From Isochrysis galbana (taxonomy: Eukaryota > Haptophyta > Isochrysidales > Isochrysidaceae): a stretch of 64,000 nucleotides of DNA. The notes under the pieces were generated by a model. The model was not told the origin of the DNA and made no database searches. It saw only the letters and a program-made list of their open reading frames with translations. Every line of letters starts with the position of its first letter. Positions within the stretch are counted from its first letter, which is position 1. Of this stretch, positions 10,516 to 20,262 are shown piece by piece. Location of the stretch: the NCBI GenBank assembly GCA_018136815.1, contig CM030937.1, positions 4,524,226 through 4,588,225 of the forward strand, written 5' to 3'. Both the position numbers and the translations under genes were made by a program.

Positions 10516-10758
10516 GGAAAATCCGAATCGAAACTAGACGACCAAGAGACGAGCCACAGTCTCCCACCCCCTTCTCTCCAACTCCCGGCCGAAGCAGAGC
10601 GCGCGGCCTCCCAGGAACCAGCTTCTCCGCTAAAGAGGGAACTGGGGAAGGGTAAGGGGGTTGCTAGGGGTTAAGGTTGGGTAGCAGGGAGGTACACTAG
10701 CAAGCTGCCTCACGCCGCATATGTAGCGGGAATTTTGAATTTTTAAGAAGATTTTTTT
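10516..10758 (+). mobile_element. 243-bp T-tailed retroposon with 18-bp target duplication
   Basis: The 18-mer TTCGCAACTAAGTTTATA occurs at 10498-10515 and 10759-10776, exactly flanking this segment. The insert ends in a T-run (10752 on). A long duplication plus a homopolymer tail is the signature of target-primed reverse transcription. The target was the shared leader motif: the downstream copy continues into the complete leader and element A, while the upstream copy is cut off. No coding frame of note. Confidence 0.75.
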
Positions 10759-10762
10759 TTCG

Positions 10763-10784
10763 CAACTAAGTTTATACTTGGTTG
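10763..10784 (+). repeat. Shared leader motif, copy 2
   Basis: AACTAAGTTTATACTTGGTT followed by GACCCATGG. Part of this copy also forms the target duplication of the 243-bp insertion. Confidence 0.8.
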
Positions 10785-11190
10785 ACCCATGGGGGGGCAC
10801 GAGCCCCCCCCTCTCTCCACTCCTCCCCTGCCATGGGGGAGGAACCACCCATCCTCCTGGCACGCCTGATGGCTTGCCAGGAGGCCACTGCCCTACTGAC
10901 CCACTCCCTTCCCCACAGGCTCGCCCCATTCGCCATTCGCCCATCCTGGCCCCTCGTGACTCGTGACCAGCCCATTGCTCCAACCCCCCTTCCCCCCCTG
11001 GTCGACAGGCAGACAGGTGCAGCGTGGGGGCCCCAGAGGCTCAGGAGCGCCAGCGAGGCAGAGGGAGGGGAGGCCAGGGCCCAGCCTCAGCCTCCTCTGC
11101 CCCCTGAGCTGGCCTCCAGGAGCCTCCAGGGGCCGCCATAGGGCAGCTGGAGGCCTGCCGCAGGCGCGTGCCGCAGGAGAGGGGAGAGAG
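10785..11190 (+). repeat. Element A copy 2
   Basis: GC-rich segment closely matching 33,280-33,720 over its whole length, including the shared blocks GTCGACAGGCAGACAGGTGC and GAGCTGGCCTCC. A frame entered from the leader TTG encodes GEEPPILLARLMACQE and stays open to 11,141. The same frame is readable in the 5.8-kb copy. It could be a degenerate ORF1 of a LINE-like element, but no domain is recognised. Confidence 0.75.
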
Positions 11191-11204
11191 TAGGGACAGG
11201 CCAG

Positions 11205-11290
11205 GATTTCGGATTTTTTTTTCGAAATTTGGGCGTGGTTTTTCAACATATCTGTTTTCTTTTTAGTTATTAACAACAGTGGTACAAAAC
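11205..11290 (+). repeat. Shared 3'-flank motifs (two dispersed pieces)
   Basis: GATTTCGGATTTTTTTTTC with AAATTTGGG recurs at 23,190-23,219. The following TTTTTCAACATATCTG, TTTTCTTTTTAG, TTATTAACAACAG recurs at 44,497-44,543. The latter has the look of a polypyrimidine tract plus AG, but splicing is not shown. Confidence 0.55.
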
Positions 11291-11309
11291 AAAGCTAATC
11301 GCCGTATAC

Positions 11310-11760
11310 ATGTGCATAGAAACTTTCCCCTAAGGCCCACATTAACGTAAAGTCGCCGAGATGTTTCGTTTACGCAGCACATGTGATTACTTGCAATCAT
11401 TGTGCACGCCGTGCGTATGCGCATCGACTTCCCCCCTCGCGAGGGCGCCGTGCGTGCGCATAGAAACTTTTTTCCCTAAGGCCCACATTAACGTAAAGTA
11501 GCCATATACGAGATGTTTCGTTTGCGCAGCACGTGTGATTGCTTGCAATCATTGTGCACGCCGTGCGTATGCACATCGGCTCCCCCCCCCCCCCCGCGGG
11601 GCGCCGTGCGTGCGCATAGCAACTTCCAGGAAGGTGCACGCCGTGCGTTCACTCTTTCCGCGGGGGGACTCTGGACGCAGAGGCGGTCGGGAACCGCGGG
11701 GGCACCCCTGGGACCGGGGAAAATATTACCGTATATTGCGAAAACACTAACGTAAACAAT
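11310..11760. repeat. GTGCACGCC repeat family, tandem block
   Basis: Two to three units of about 145-155 bp, each with GCATAGAAAC, CCCACATTAACGTAAAG, GAGATGTTTCGTTT and GTGCACGCCGTGCGTATG. An inverted, diverged copy of the block occupies 44,860-45,250. Confidence 0.7.
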
Positions 11761-11950
11761 CGATAGGTCTTGGGGTCTCTCCCCTCCCCCCGGGCCCCCT
11801 CCCCCGGGTCCCCTCCTCGCACCTCTCCAGGCGCAGCGTCCTCGGCTGCGCGTGACGCGCCGCCAACGGCGGCGCCGAATCCAGGTAAAAGTGCAGGCAC
11901 AGCGTCCGCCAACGGTTCGGCTGCAGCCGCGACAGGCCCACCGACCACAG
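11761..11950. other. GC-rich spacer
   Basis: C-rich stretch (11,785-11,820) and GC-rich sequence next to the LINE 3' end. No gene recognised. Confidence 0.3.
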
Positions 11951-13724
11951 AAAAAAAAAACTTCTGAAGATTCAGGGCTACACACCTACTATTTATGGGA
12001 CTTCCCTTCGCTATCTACACCGCCCTTATCATCCCTCCCTCCACCTCTTCCCCTGCCCCCCTTCTTTCCTTTTTCTTCGGTTTCCGGGGTCCGGCCTCGG
12101 TGCGCTACCTGAGGCCTGGTTTAGAGTGTGGGGTCCGGGCAGGCCTTCTGGAATTGTCTTTGTTGTCGAGTGTGTCCGTCTGGTCGCTTTTTGTTTGTTT
12201 GGTTTATATCCAGGTTCCATTGTCTCTATCAGCGACTTTGGTAGGTGTATCGATGTTTCAATTTCCTTTGTTCCCTTGTTCCGTGGTCCCCTCGACAGCG
12301 TGTGCGATCCCCAGCTTGGAGGCTAGTTCCACTAGCTCCGCGCTGGGCTTAAGACCGCCTTTGTCGTTCCTGTTGAAAACGGGTCTCAAGTCGTTCATGT
12401 CTATCCTTTTTTTAGGCTGTCTTCCCATGCCCGCTTGGGCGGTTCTCGCCGAGTCGGTTTCTTGTGCGAAGAGGAGTGCTTTACTTAGTATGGTGTATCT
12501 CTCTATTATTCTTATTAGTATGGATTCTTCCGAGAATTTGATGCCGTCGTAATGTATCCTATAGAAGTCTGTGAGTATATATCTCCACGCTAATAGGTAT
12601 AGTACGTATATCGCTTTCGGGGCGTCTCCTTTTGGGTAGATGAATAGGTTGTCTACAATGGTTTCTTCCCTGCTCCTTTCTAATCCTGGTGTGAACCGTG
12701 CAATTTTATTCAGTTCGCCTAGGATGTTGGTTATCCCGGGGCATTCGCCTAGGTGTGTCGAGGACTCATCCGTTTCCCCACAAATGCGGCACGTGTTGGC
12801 TCTGTCTGGAAAGCGGTTGTATGTGCCCACTCGCCTGTGTGTAATATGTTTGAAGTGTAGGTGCATGTCCCTCGCCGTTACCATTGGCGTGGTGTATATT
12901 CGCGCCAGGTGCGCCCATGTATCCCCTGGTATTTGGAGTTTTTCCTCCCATTTGGCCGGCCCCGTGAGGCGTTTGCGTTTGCGGTCTTTACGCTGAAGTG
13001 CCTCGGCTATATGTTCTACCCCGGTGCCGTCTAGCGGCGTTTTGCCGTCTAGCGTGTATTCGTCCGCTAGCGGGTATTCTAGCCTTTTGTTGGTTTTGTA
13101 TCCTTCCCCCCATCTCGCCGGTGGGGATATGTCTAGGTTTGTGGGTGCGGCGAGTAGTCTATTCCCGATTATAGGTGTGCCTAGGTATGAGAGCTCCGTC
13201 TCATACCACGTTCCCTTGAGGTTCGCGTAGTATTCCCCGTCTAACGTAATTCGTATTTCGGGCTGTGGTTCCTCCGGGTCGTGATGGTTGCCGGTTATAT
13301 CGCGCCATGGATGTGCGCTTTCCGTTTCGGACGCGCTTTTTGCTGTCGTCAATGTCTCCGTGGCGTGTCTAACTAGTGTGTCCCATGTTTCCAAGAATTT
13401 GTCCCTTGGGATATATTCTCCCTGAAATTGTATATACGTATCGTTGTTTCTGAGGTATTGCGAGCATTCTTCGCTACTATAGGGTATGCTCGCTTCGTGG
13501 TCTTTGAAGACGTTGTGTAAGGTGTTGCATTCTAGCTTGTTCCATAGCTTTGCCCACGTGGGGTTCAGCTTGGGGCCCGGGTGCGTCGGGCTACCCCACA
13601 TGGGTTGTGAGAGTGCTCCTTCCCTGCTCACTTTCAGGGACGTGAGATCTAGTTCGCGGATGTTGTTTAGCGCCTGTTTCCAGAACGCAGGGAGTTTGCT
13701 TTTGCCCGCTATGGCGTCTCTCTC
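11951..13724 (-). mobile_element. 5'-truncated LINE-like non-LTR retrotransposon
   Basis: On the minus strand: the C-terminal part of a reverse-transcriptase polyprotein (13724-12258), a ~270-bp 3' untranslated region, then GTAGGTGTGTAGCCC, the TGAATCTTCAGA hairpin and ten T's ending at 11951. The 5' side abuts the 115-bp repeat at 13713-13829, so the reverse-transcriptase core is missing. Ending in a hairpin plus T-run rather than poly(A) is unusual and links it to four other short copies in the window. Confidence 0.7.
12258..13724 (-). pseudogene. C-terminal fragment of LINE ORF2 with zf-RVT zinc finger
   Basis: An open frame of about 489 codons with no start: it opens after a TAA at 13727-13725 and an early GTG lies at 13631. 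A zinc-finger block CRICGETDESSTHLGEC (C-x2-C-x8-H-x3-C) matches the zf-RVT finger that follows the reverse transcriptase in plant and algal LINEs. It lies after FPDRANT and before DNLFIYPKGD. The same DxLFxYPKG block is found at 45.8 kb on the minus strand in a degenerate relative. The catalytic FADD-type reverse-transcriptase core is absent, so this fragment cannot be autonomous. Confidence 0.7.
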
Positions 13725-13829
13725 TTATAATTTTAACAAGATCTAATGTTAAACAACTACAATACAACTGTGGACATTTGATCGCTCAATTCGACTGATG
13801 TCCCACTATTGACGGAACGACACCTATGT
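13713..13829. repeat. 115-bp dispersed repeat, copy 1
   Basis: Runs from GGCGTCTCTCTCTTATAA to GACGGAACGACACCT, near-identical to 45,269-45,383 and related to 19,863-19,945 (inverted). The ends are weakly inverted (GGCGTC against AGGTGTC), and AGGTGTCGTTCCGTC resembles a DNA-transposon end. It is the junction at which the LINE fragment stops. Confidence 0.7.
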
Positions 13830-14514
13830 TGGGCCCACTCGCGCGGGGAGGGGGGGGGGGGGGGGCACGCGGGAATGAAATGACCGTTTTGTTCGGTGAG
13901 TCGCAACGGCGCGAACGAGTACGTGATACTTTCACGTGTTTTAAGACTTGGTGGAGGGGGCGGAGGGCGGTGGCAACAAGTGACGGGAGCGACGGGCGGC
14001 GAGCGTCATGCCGCCAAATGACAGCCAAGCAGGTCACGCCACTCTCCCCTTCCCCTCGCCCCTCTGCCCCTGCCCCATGCGTGCTGACCCGTGCCCGCAC
14101 ATCTCCCTCGCCCTTGCAGGTCAGCGAGGCCGCAAACGCCGCTGCACGAGCCGCGTTGCGTGGCGTGGGAGCGGCGGCAGTGATGCTGCGAGCCCCACGT
14201 CCGCACGCGAGGTCGACGGCGGCGACTGCTTTCCCTGTCTGATCAAGTTGAATCGTCTGTGCTGTTGCGCTACAATGGCAACAAGCGCGCAGGAGAAGGA
14301 CGCGCGTGATGTGGGCGTGTGTGTGTGAGCATGTTGTAGTATAGCATCTTGTCTTTTTATGCTGTTGTCTATCTATACTCTCTATGTATGGTCTATCTAC
14401 ATGCAAAACACCTTTAGATAGTAGATAAGTAGGTGTTCGGAGATCTCGGAGTGCGTGAGCGCGTTAGCTTACTTAGTAGAAAAGCAGAAAACTTGACTAC
14501 ATAACTACATATTT
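13830..14514. other. Unassigned, with a G-tract
   Basis: A run of about 18 G's near 13,848. Open frames on both strands through 13,826-14,406 are arginine/alanine-rich and look like GC-content artefacts. No gene called. Confidence 0.35.
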
Positions 14515-14612
14515 TCTACATATTTGGGCGTGGAGTCTACATATTTTCAACATATTTCAGCGACATATTTGGGCGATTTTTTCTACATATTTTTACCTAC
14601 CCCTATTGCGCT
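14515..14612. repeat. AT-rich transposon end (CATATTTGGGC type)
   Basis: Repeated TACATATTT and CATATTTGGGCG words, like those inside the 888-bp element. It ends in ACCTACCCCTA; read from the other strand, TAGGGGTAGGT-AAAAATAT parallels the TIR of that element. The partner end was not found. Confidence 0.5.
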
Positions 14613-16193
14613 TATTGCGGTTATACCGCAACATCACCGACGCTTCCACTTGATCAGCTAAGGTACTAGCCCGATCAGCATCAAACAAACATTGCAACAA
14701 TGAAAACACACGTTCTGAAGAAGCTGGGTTTGGGGCTCAGACAAAGAGCCACCCTTGCCGCTAAGGCCCAAGTTGGGAACTTGGTGTGGTTAGATGCCCA
14801 CCACCCAAGCACCTGCTTGGTGAATTCCTTCACATACATCTGCATGGTCAATGTTAGTGCTAGTGCCCCCCGCCCCCCCAAAAAGGCTAAAATTATCTCC
14901 CGCCCACCCCCCCACCCCCCCAAATATCCAGGAAGTATCCGAGATATATCCATTTGGGACCCCCCCCCAGAGATATCCAAGACAAATATCCGGATAAAGA
15001 TGCCTACCCCTACGCCGCTCGCCCTCGCCACTGCCCGCCATCCATCCTCCCGCCATTGAGGTGCATCAGCCCGTCCAACCCGCCCAGTTCCAAAATACCG
15101 TGCCTCCCGCCGCCTACCTTCCGTACCTTCCGGTTCCCTCCGTCCCATCCGTAACCTCCAATCTGTCAGAGCGTCGCTCACCGCCGTCGGATAGACAACC
15201 TCGACGGCGGTGTAGTGGCCCCCCTCACCATCATCATGGGAGGAGCAGGGTAGCCGGGTGCCGGGGGGCAGGCGTGCGACGTCCGTCTGCACGTGTGTCA
15301 CGCGGCGACCGTCCACGCCAGCCTTCTCGGGCGTGAGCACCTGAGCACCTCAAAGTGGCGGTCCTTGAGGCGCCAGCCACCAACCACAACCACCAAGGCC
15401 GGGCACGAACAAGCCGGGGCGCTTGTTGCCCACGGAGCGCGCACTCGCGGACAAGGGATGGTAGAGAAACCCCTTGGCCCCCGCCCTCGCGTTGGGCGTC
15501 ACCGGGCACACGAGGAGGGGGAAGACGTCGGGGAAGCGGGGGCGCAGCTGGCGCATCTAGCGATCGCGGAGAGTCCCAGGGGAGGGAGGGGGGGGAGGGG
15601 GGGGCGGTGAGAGGGGCCGGGGGGGGGGGGCGTCAAATTTCAGGATCGCTTGGGGGAGACGGTCTCGCATACGACCAGGGATTCTCGGTAGCATTTTCTA
15701 GCGTTTTCAGGGTCCAATTTTTGGACCCCAATTTTCTCTCGGGGGTCGTATGCGTAGGGTCTTTAAGAGTACTCCTAGAGCAAGATTCTCACATAGGAGA
15801 ATGTACTTTGAGCGCGCAGAATACTTTTGTTACCGTACGAGTATTCATGCTCGCCGCTGCACCTCTTCCTCCCCCTCTCTCCGACATCTTTATCAACTCC
15901 TTTTCCTCCACCTCTCTTTCTCCCTCTTTCATTCCCTATTTTTCTCTTTTTCTCTTTCTCCCCTTCCTCTCTTTTCTCCCCCCCCCCCCCCATCCGTCGT
16001 CCCCCTATCCCTCCTGCTCCTCTCCTCCTTTCTCTCAAACCCTCTCTTTTAGATATCTCCCCCCCCTTCATTCTCTCCCCCTCTGTCCCCTCTCTCACTC
16101 CTTCTTCACTCCTCTCTCACCTTCCTCGTGTCGGTGACGGGCGCCGCCGTCTTCTCACCCTCGGCGCGGGAGCCACCTACACGAGCTGACGAG
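14613..16193. other. Unassigned region with an AT-island and pyrimidine tract
   Basis: 14,920-15,012 is an AT-island of GATATATCC and CAAATATCC words ending GCCTACCCCTA, another candidate transposon end. 15,855-16,125 is strongly pyrimidine-rich, interrupted by poly-C, and lies just upstream of the membrane protein gene, so it may be its 5' region. G-tracts occur near 15,585-15,630. No gene recognised. Confidence 0.4.
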
Positions 16194-16835
16194 ATGGACG
16201 TGGCCGGCGGCACCGAGGCCGACGTCGAGGGTGTGATTGTGCTCAGCATTTCTGTGCTCGGTGTGCTGCTCTGCGGCAGCCTCTGCTGCTGCCTGTGCGT
16301 CTATCCAAGGATGCTGACGAGCAGCTGGAAGAGGATACGCGGGCAGACAAAGCGGCGCAGCAAGAAATTAAGACAGAAAATCGGCAAAGCACGTGAAGCT
16401 ACCCGACTCAAACATACGTCGCGTCCTTATCGGAAGGTGCGCACAGCCATCCCCGTCGATGAGGTGTCTTCGGCTGATGAACAGATCGACGGCCCTCGCA
16501 CGCAAGCTGCCGAAGAAGGCACATCGCCCAGGGCTATGGCTTGGCCTGCGAATGAGTTGAGACCGCAAGCATTGGGCCTTGAGAGTTCCAAAGGATGTTC
16601 TTCAGCTGATCGAGGTGCGACGCTCGAATTTGCGCCATCGCAAACGACAGCCGGGCACATCATCGATATGGCTGCCCCACCACCGGTGCGCACTTTAGCT
16701 GACATTAATGGGCCTCTTCAATTCCAGCAGCAGCTTCAACCTCCACGCAATGTGGGATATGCTGAGGGAGATGATCTTACCATGGTGGCACTCGCCAGAT
16801 TGCCGCCACGATCGCAAGAGCGCGCAGAGGTGTAG
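16194..16835 (+). CDS. Single-pass membrane protein of unknown function
   Basis: A 213-residue frame from ATG 16,194; the frame is open upstream without another ATG closer to the pyrimidine tract. An acidic N terminus (MDVAGGTEADVEG) is followed by one strong membrane segment (VIVLSISVLGVLLCGSLCCC), rich in Cys. A very basic juxtamembrane region (KRRSKKLRQKIGKAREATR) follows, then a long polar tail with no known domain. The positive-inside pattern suggests the N terminus faces outside and the tail is cytoplasmic. The protein at 21.8 kb has a similar simple plan but no clear sequence match. No family recognised. Confidence 0.5.
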   Translation: MDVAGGTEADVEGVIVLSISVLGVLLCGSLCCCLCVYPRMLTSSWKRIRGQTKRRSKKLRQKIGKAREATRLKHTSRPYRKVRTAIPVDEVSSADEQIDGPRTQAAEEGTSPRAMAWPANELRPQALGLESSKGCSSADRGATLEFAPSQTTAGHIIDMAAPPPVRTLADINGPLQFQQQLQPPRNVGYAEGDDLTMVALARLPPRSQERAEV

Positions 16836-17644
16836 CACTAAGCGTGGACTGCACCAGACGTGCTGCTGTCTCTCACCTCGTACGAATACTTGAGTATGTG
16901 TTGGCGCTCATGCTCTTTGTCGGACAACGTCTGCTTGCCTCCAAGCTGAAATCACAAGGCTAATGACTGCATATCCACGTGAGAGTGTCCGTTTAATTCC
17001 TTTGCTTCTTGCTCATTGATCTGCTGCATATTTGACACTTGGGTTGAATGCGATCGACAACATACTCTGCCTAGTGCATGAGAGCCCCGTCTTTTCATAG
17101 AACAAAACTTAACGCTTTCACGGCGTGGGTCGTTGCTCGCCTGTTCGGATTTGGTCAGAGATTTGATTGAGATCCCCCGGCATGATGCTGGCCATCACCG
17201 GTCGTGTTCAGCAAACAATTGCGTCCTGACGCCTGCTAGCGAGCTCACAATATGCAACGGACAACCAGTAGCCAGTATGGCGGTCAATCAAGGGCTTTTT
17301 AACGACTAGTGAGGGTTGGACTGCATTTTTTTGACCGTGGCGCGATGCCCAATAAGAATCTCCAGGTGGGGCCACCTGTTACCACGAAAATCTTCGCTCC
17401 TCGCCAAGAAATGGTGCGATTCGACCACCCTACCACCCTGCTCCCAGGGCGCTATGGATTTAGCGTTTTGTCACATCCCGCATCCCGCTGACCCGCCGCG
17501 ATTCCCACGACTACTACTGCTGTACGAAATTGGCAGGACTAGTTGTTGGTTGTTGGGACGATGTGCCCGGTTGCCAAACCTTACTTACGTCATGCGTCAG
17601 GTTGAAGGGACCTGACGCAACCTGACGTCAGTGACGTCAGACCT
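16836..17644. other. No recognisable gene
   Basis: Ordinary-looking intergenic sequence with scattered short frames. From 17,590 direct repeats of CCTGACG/TGACGTCAG begin, leading into the repeat at 17,645. Confidence 0.35.
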
Positions 17645-17810
17645 GATAGGGCGGTCAAACAGTGTTTTTTATAAGGGGTGAAAAAATGACCATCTCAGAA
17701 TTGAGGAAATTTAAGGATTTTTTTCGGGAGAAAGTTCCCAATACACCCAACTAGCACATATCCGGGGCCCATTAGGACCCGGACCCCCCCCTTGGGCCCC
17801 CACAACAAAA
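17645..17810 (+). repeat. Dispersed repeat, GGGCGGTCAAACAG family, copy 1
   Basis: GGGCGGTCAAACAGTGTTTT, then GAGGAAATTT and CCCAATACACCCA, then GGGCCC-rich sequence. The same order of blocks is found inverted at 21,295-21,465. Unclassified, possibly a DNA-transposon end. Confidence 0.6.
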
Positions 17811-17849
17811 CGTAATCAAAAACTGACAAAAGACGCTAAAATCGCAAAA

Positions 17850-18060
17850 AAAGCTTAAAAAGCCCAACTTCGAACCGATGCCGGGCGCGCTGCGTGGCCG
17901 TTTTCGACGATCCATCCGGATGGCGGACCCCACCAGATACCATATACGCATATCCCACCCGGATGGTCACGCCAATCGGGCAGGCCGCGCGCCGAACCCG
18001 ACCCCTCGTCGAATAAATCACCCACCCGCCGAGCCCATTGAACGTTGAGCCGTCGCCGAG
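17850..18060 (-). repeat. Diverged single copy of the 202-bp satellite unit, inverted
   Basis: On the minus strand the order of blocks (GATTGGCGTG, ATATGCGTATATGGT, CCGGGCG-type) follows a satellite unit of 3.8-5.4 kb. The encoded GGICVYGIW and SVRSWAF correspond to GGICEYGAW and PAQSWAL of the array. It lies downstream of a leader motif at 18,232-18,259 in the same orientation. Confidence 0.6.
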
Positions 18061-18231
18061 GGAGGCGCACAATAGTACACACAGTACCGGCGGTGTGGTG
18101 TTGACCCGCTGATGGTACCAACACCTGCAGATTGAGGTGGTAACGCATGTGCCACACCTAGCCAATGGAGGTGTTAACGCAAAGTGGGTCAACACCGGGT
18201 AAACGTGAACCCATACACCTTGCTCATGGGT

Positions 18232-18259
18232 CAACCAAGTACAAGTATAAACTTAGTTG
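18232..18259 (-). repeat. Shared leader motif, copy 3
   Basis: On the minus strand: CAACTAAGTTTATACTTG, a 6-nt duplication TACTTG, then GTTGACCCATGAGC. A frame of about 130 residues starts at this ATG and runs through the satellite relic. Confidence 0.7.
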
Positions 18260-18308
18260 AAGGGAAGTAAAGGTAAGGACGGTGTCGTACGGTAGGTAGA
18301 GGAAACTG

Positions 18309-18350
18309 GTCTAGCAATATGTGTTAGCCCTGAATCTTCAGATGTTTTTT
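18309..18350 (+). repeat. Hairpin plus T-run, copy 3
   Basis: GGTCTAGCAATATGTGTTAG, CCC, TGAATCTTCAGATG and a T-run. It lies about 50 bp past leader copy 3 and in the opposite orientation. Confidence 0.75.
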
Positions 18351-19233
18351 CTTACGCGCTCGGATAACTCCCCATGCGCGGCCTTGGCGGGCACGTGGTC
18401 ACGCGCCCCTCCAACTCCAAACGGCGACGAACCTTCACCTCCGAATCACAACCTTCCCCCCCCTGATGAGGGAGGTGAGGTAGGAAGCAGGTGTGGCTTC
18501 GAAACAGTCACCCCAGGGCCGCACGCGAGGCGAGAATATCAAAAGGATTTCTCACATTATCACCAACGTCCAATGTCATCATCATGTGTTTATGCATCCA
18601 ACTGTGCCCGGCGACGTGACGGCACACAAGCCGCTTAAGGACATCGAGATGGAACTGAAGGAAAGCGGCACGGCATGGTTCTCGCCTCGTCCAACCGTCA
18701 TGCTGCACGGCGCCGAGATGCACGCCTCCTTCGTGATGGAGGTGCGAGGTCCAGGTGGTGTGCTTTTCGCCCGAAGGATGTGGGCTCATCGCCCCCTTGG
18801 GTGAGGATGCGGAAGCAAAAGAGGATGTATAGGCTAGAGAAACCAATGCAAGTTGAGGGTGGAGGTGCCACAGGTAAAAAGTACACATTTGCGCTCAGCA
18901 GCGTTCACACTTGCTCCTTCGACTCGAGCTGTCTCAGCTCCCTTGCCCACCTCGGCTGCTTCGCACCTCATTGGCTGATCGTAATCCCTTGCATGTTCAT
19001 CCTGACAAATGCGAGTCATAACATGGAGGGCATTCGAATGGCGAACTGTGGAAGCGGACTGGCGAAAAATTAATCGTTGCGGTAGTCTCCAAAGAAACTC
19101 AGAAAGTCGTTCAACAGCAATGAGAAGTGTACATATATGAAATATGTGCAGCATATCATCAACGGAGCAATGATCCCTATGGCCAAGAAAAAGACATTCC
19201 GATGTTGTACACGGCGAGGACTGTTCTTTTGGG
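18351..19233. other. Weakly coding region
   Basis: A plus-strand frame at 18,493-18,804 (KPLKDIEMELKESGT, HASFVMEVRGPGG) has protein-like composition but no recognised family. An antisense frame overlaps it. It may be part of a retroelement ending or an unrecognised exon. No gene is called. Confidence 0.3.
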
Positions 19234-19671
19234 TCATGAATGTCTAGATTTGTGAGCAACATCCTGTCGCATCGAGGGCAATTCCGGCTGGAGATGGCTC
19301 GCTGCTCCATTAGCAACAGCTGATCGAAGTGATGGCAAGCCCGACATGAGCGCCAGCAAAGATGCATTCTCGTCTGCCATCTGCTTGAGGGCAGCAGTTT
19401 GTCGATCGCATAGCAGCTGAGCAATTCGTGTCCGCCGTTCTGCCTCATCGCAGCGTGCCCGAAGCTCGCACATGGAGGCCCGCACCTCACAAAGCTCAGC
19501 GTTGCTGCGGTCTGCTATAGTACGCATTTCCTCGCATTTGGCGCGTGCTTCGTCTGCCATGGCCTCGGCGGCAGCGCGCGCTGCGTCTGACTTCTCCAAA
19601 GCGGCGCGCAAGTGCACGAGCGCCTCATTCGCCAAGTCACGATCGACTCCCAGTGGACCGTCGGATGGCAT
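19234..19671 (-). CDS. Coiled-coil protein, unknown function
   Basis: A 145-residue frame from ATG 19,671. Residues ~20-110 form an alanine/glutamate/arginine-rich helix with heptad spacing (AEAMADEARAKCEEM, ELRARCDEAERRTR). Codon choice is ordered for such a short frame. No membrane segment or signal peptide. Upstream on the same strand, a pyrimidine stretch ending in TTTTTAG (about 19,767) could be a splice acceptor, so a 5' exon may be missing. Its 5' flank abuts the 115-bp repeat at 19,863-19,945. Confidence 0.45.
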   Translation of the reverse strand: MPSDGPLGVDRDLANEALVHLRAALEKSDAARAAAEAMADEARAKCEEMRTIADRSNAELCEVRASMCELRARCDEAERRTRIAQLLCDRQTAALKQMADENASLLALMSGLPSLRSAVANGAASHLQPELPSMRQDVAHKSRHS

Positions 19672-19862
19672 GGGGAGAAATGTCTCCGATGCAGATGGGC
19701 TACACCGCAATACTGGTGCCGTTCGCTCTCGTAGGGGGGGAAACAGACACTGTTTCCTGCTAAAAACCCAAAGAACTTTAGTTTACGAAGAGTGAACGCC
19801 AACGGAGCAGCGGGCGTGTGGTACAATATCGTCGAAGTGTCTTAGAGAAAAGCAGGCTTTAG

Positions 19863-19945
19863 AGGTGTCGTTCCGTCAATTGTGGGGCATCAGTCAAATT
19901 GAGCGATCGAATGTCCATAGTTATCTATACAACAATATTCACACG
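19863..19945. repeat. 115-bp dispersed repeat, copy 3 (diverged, inverted)
   Basis: AGGTGTCGTTCCGTCAAT and GAGCGATCGAATGTCCA match the reverse strand of copies at 13.7 and 45.3 kb. The other end fades near 19,945. Confidence 0.6.
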
Positions 19946-20089
19946 TGACCCTAGTGTCAGCGTTTAACATCTACGGCGCGCGCTTTTGGGGACTGGTCTA
20001 TTTTTGGCAGCAGTTGTCACAGTGTCTTTTTCCTGACGAACCAGCGCGCCGTCAGTCGAAGACCTTGGTTGTTGTACAAGGCCTAGATG

Positions 20090-20262
20090 GCGAGCCAAAT
20101 ACGTATTTACCGTATTTGGCCAGAGACCAAATACATATGTATTTGGCTGTATTTGAAGCGTGTCCTGGGTTGTAGGCCTCGAATGTATTTGAAATGTATT
20201 TGGCCGGAGGCCAAATACATATGTATTTGGCTGTATTTGCAAGCCCCTGCACCGTATTTCCC
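20090..20262. repeat. AT-rich block with two perfect 20-bp palindromes
   Basis: CCAAATACATATGTATTTGG is perfectly palindromic and occurs at 20,127-20,146 and 20,211-20,230. It lies inside an ~83-bp direct duplication (TTTGGC...CTGTATTTG). Frames here read NTAKYICIW but are sequence-bias artefacts. Confidence 0.7.

Noticed and set aside
13786-14406. 206-residue minus-strand frame
   Set aside because: It runs through a poly-G tract and the 115-bp repeat, and is biased to Arg/Ala with no signature.
15355-16137. Long frames through the pyrimidine-rich region
   Set aside because: Composition artefact of CT and poly-C tracts (Ser/Leu/Pro only).
18493-18804. 104-residue plus-strand frame with protein-like composition
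   Set aside because: An overlapping antisense frame is equally open and no family could be named, so it is mentioned only as a weakly coding region.
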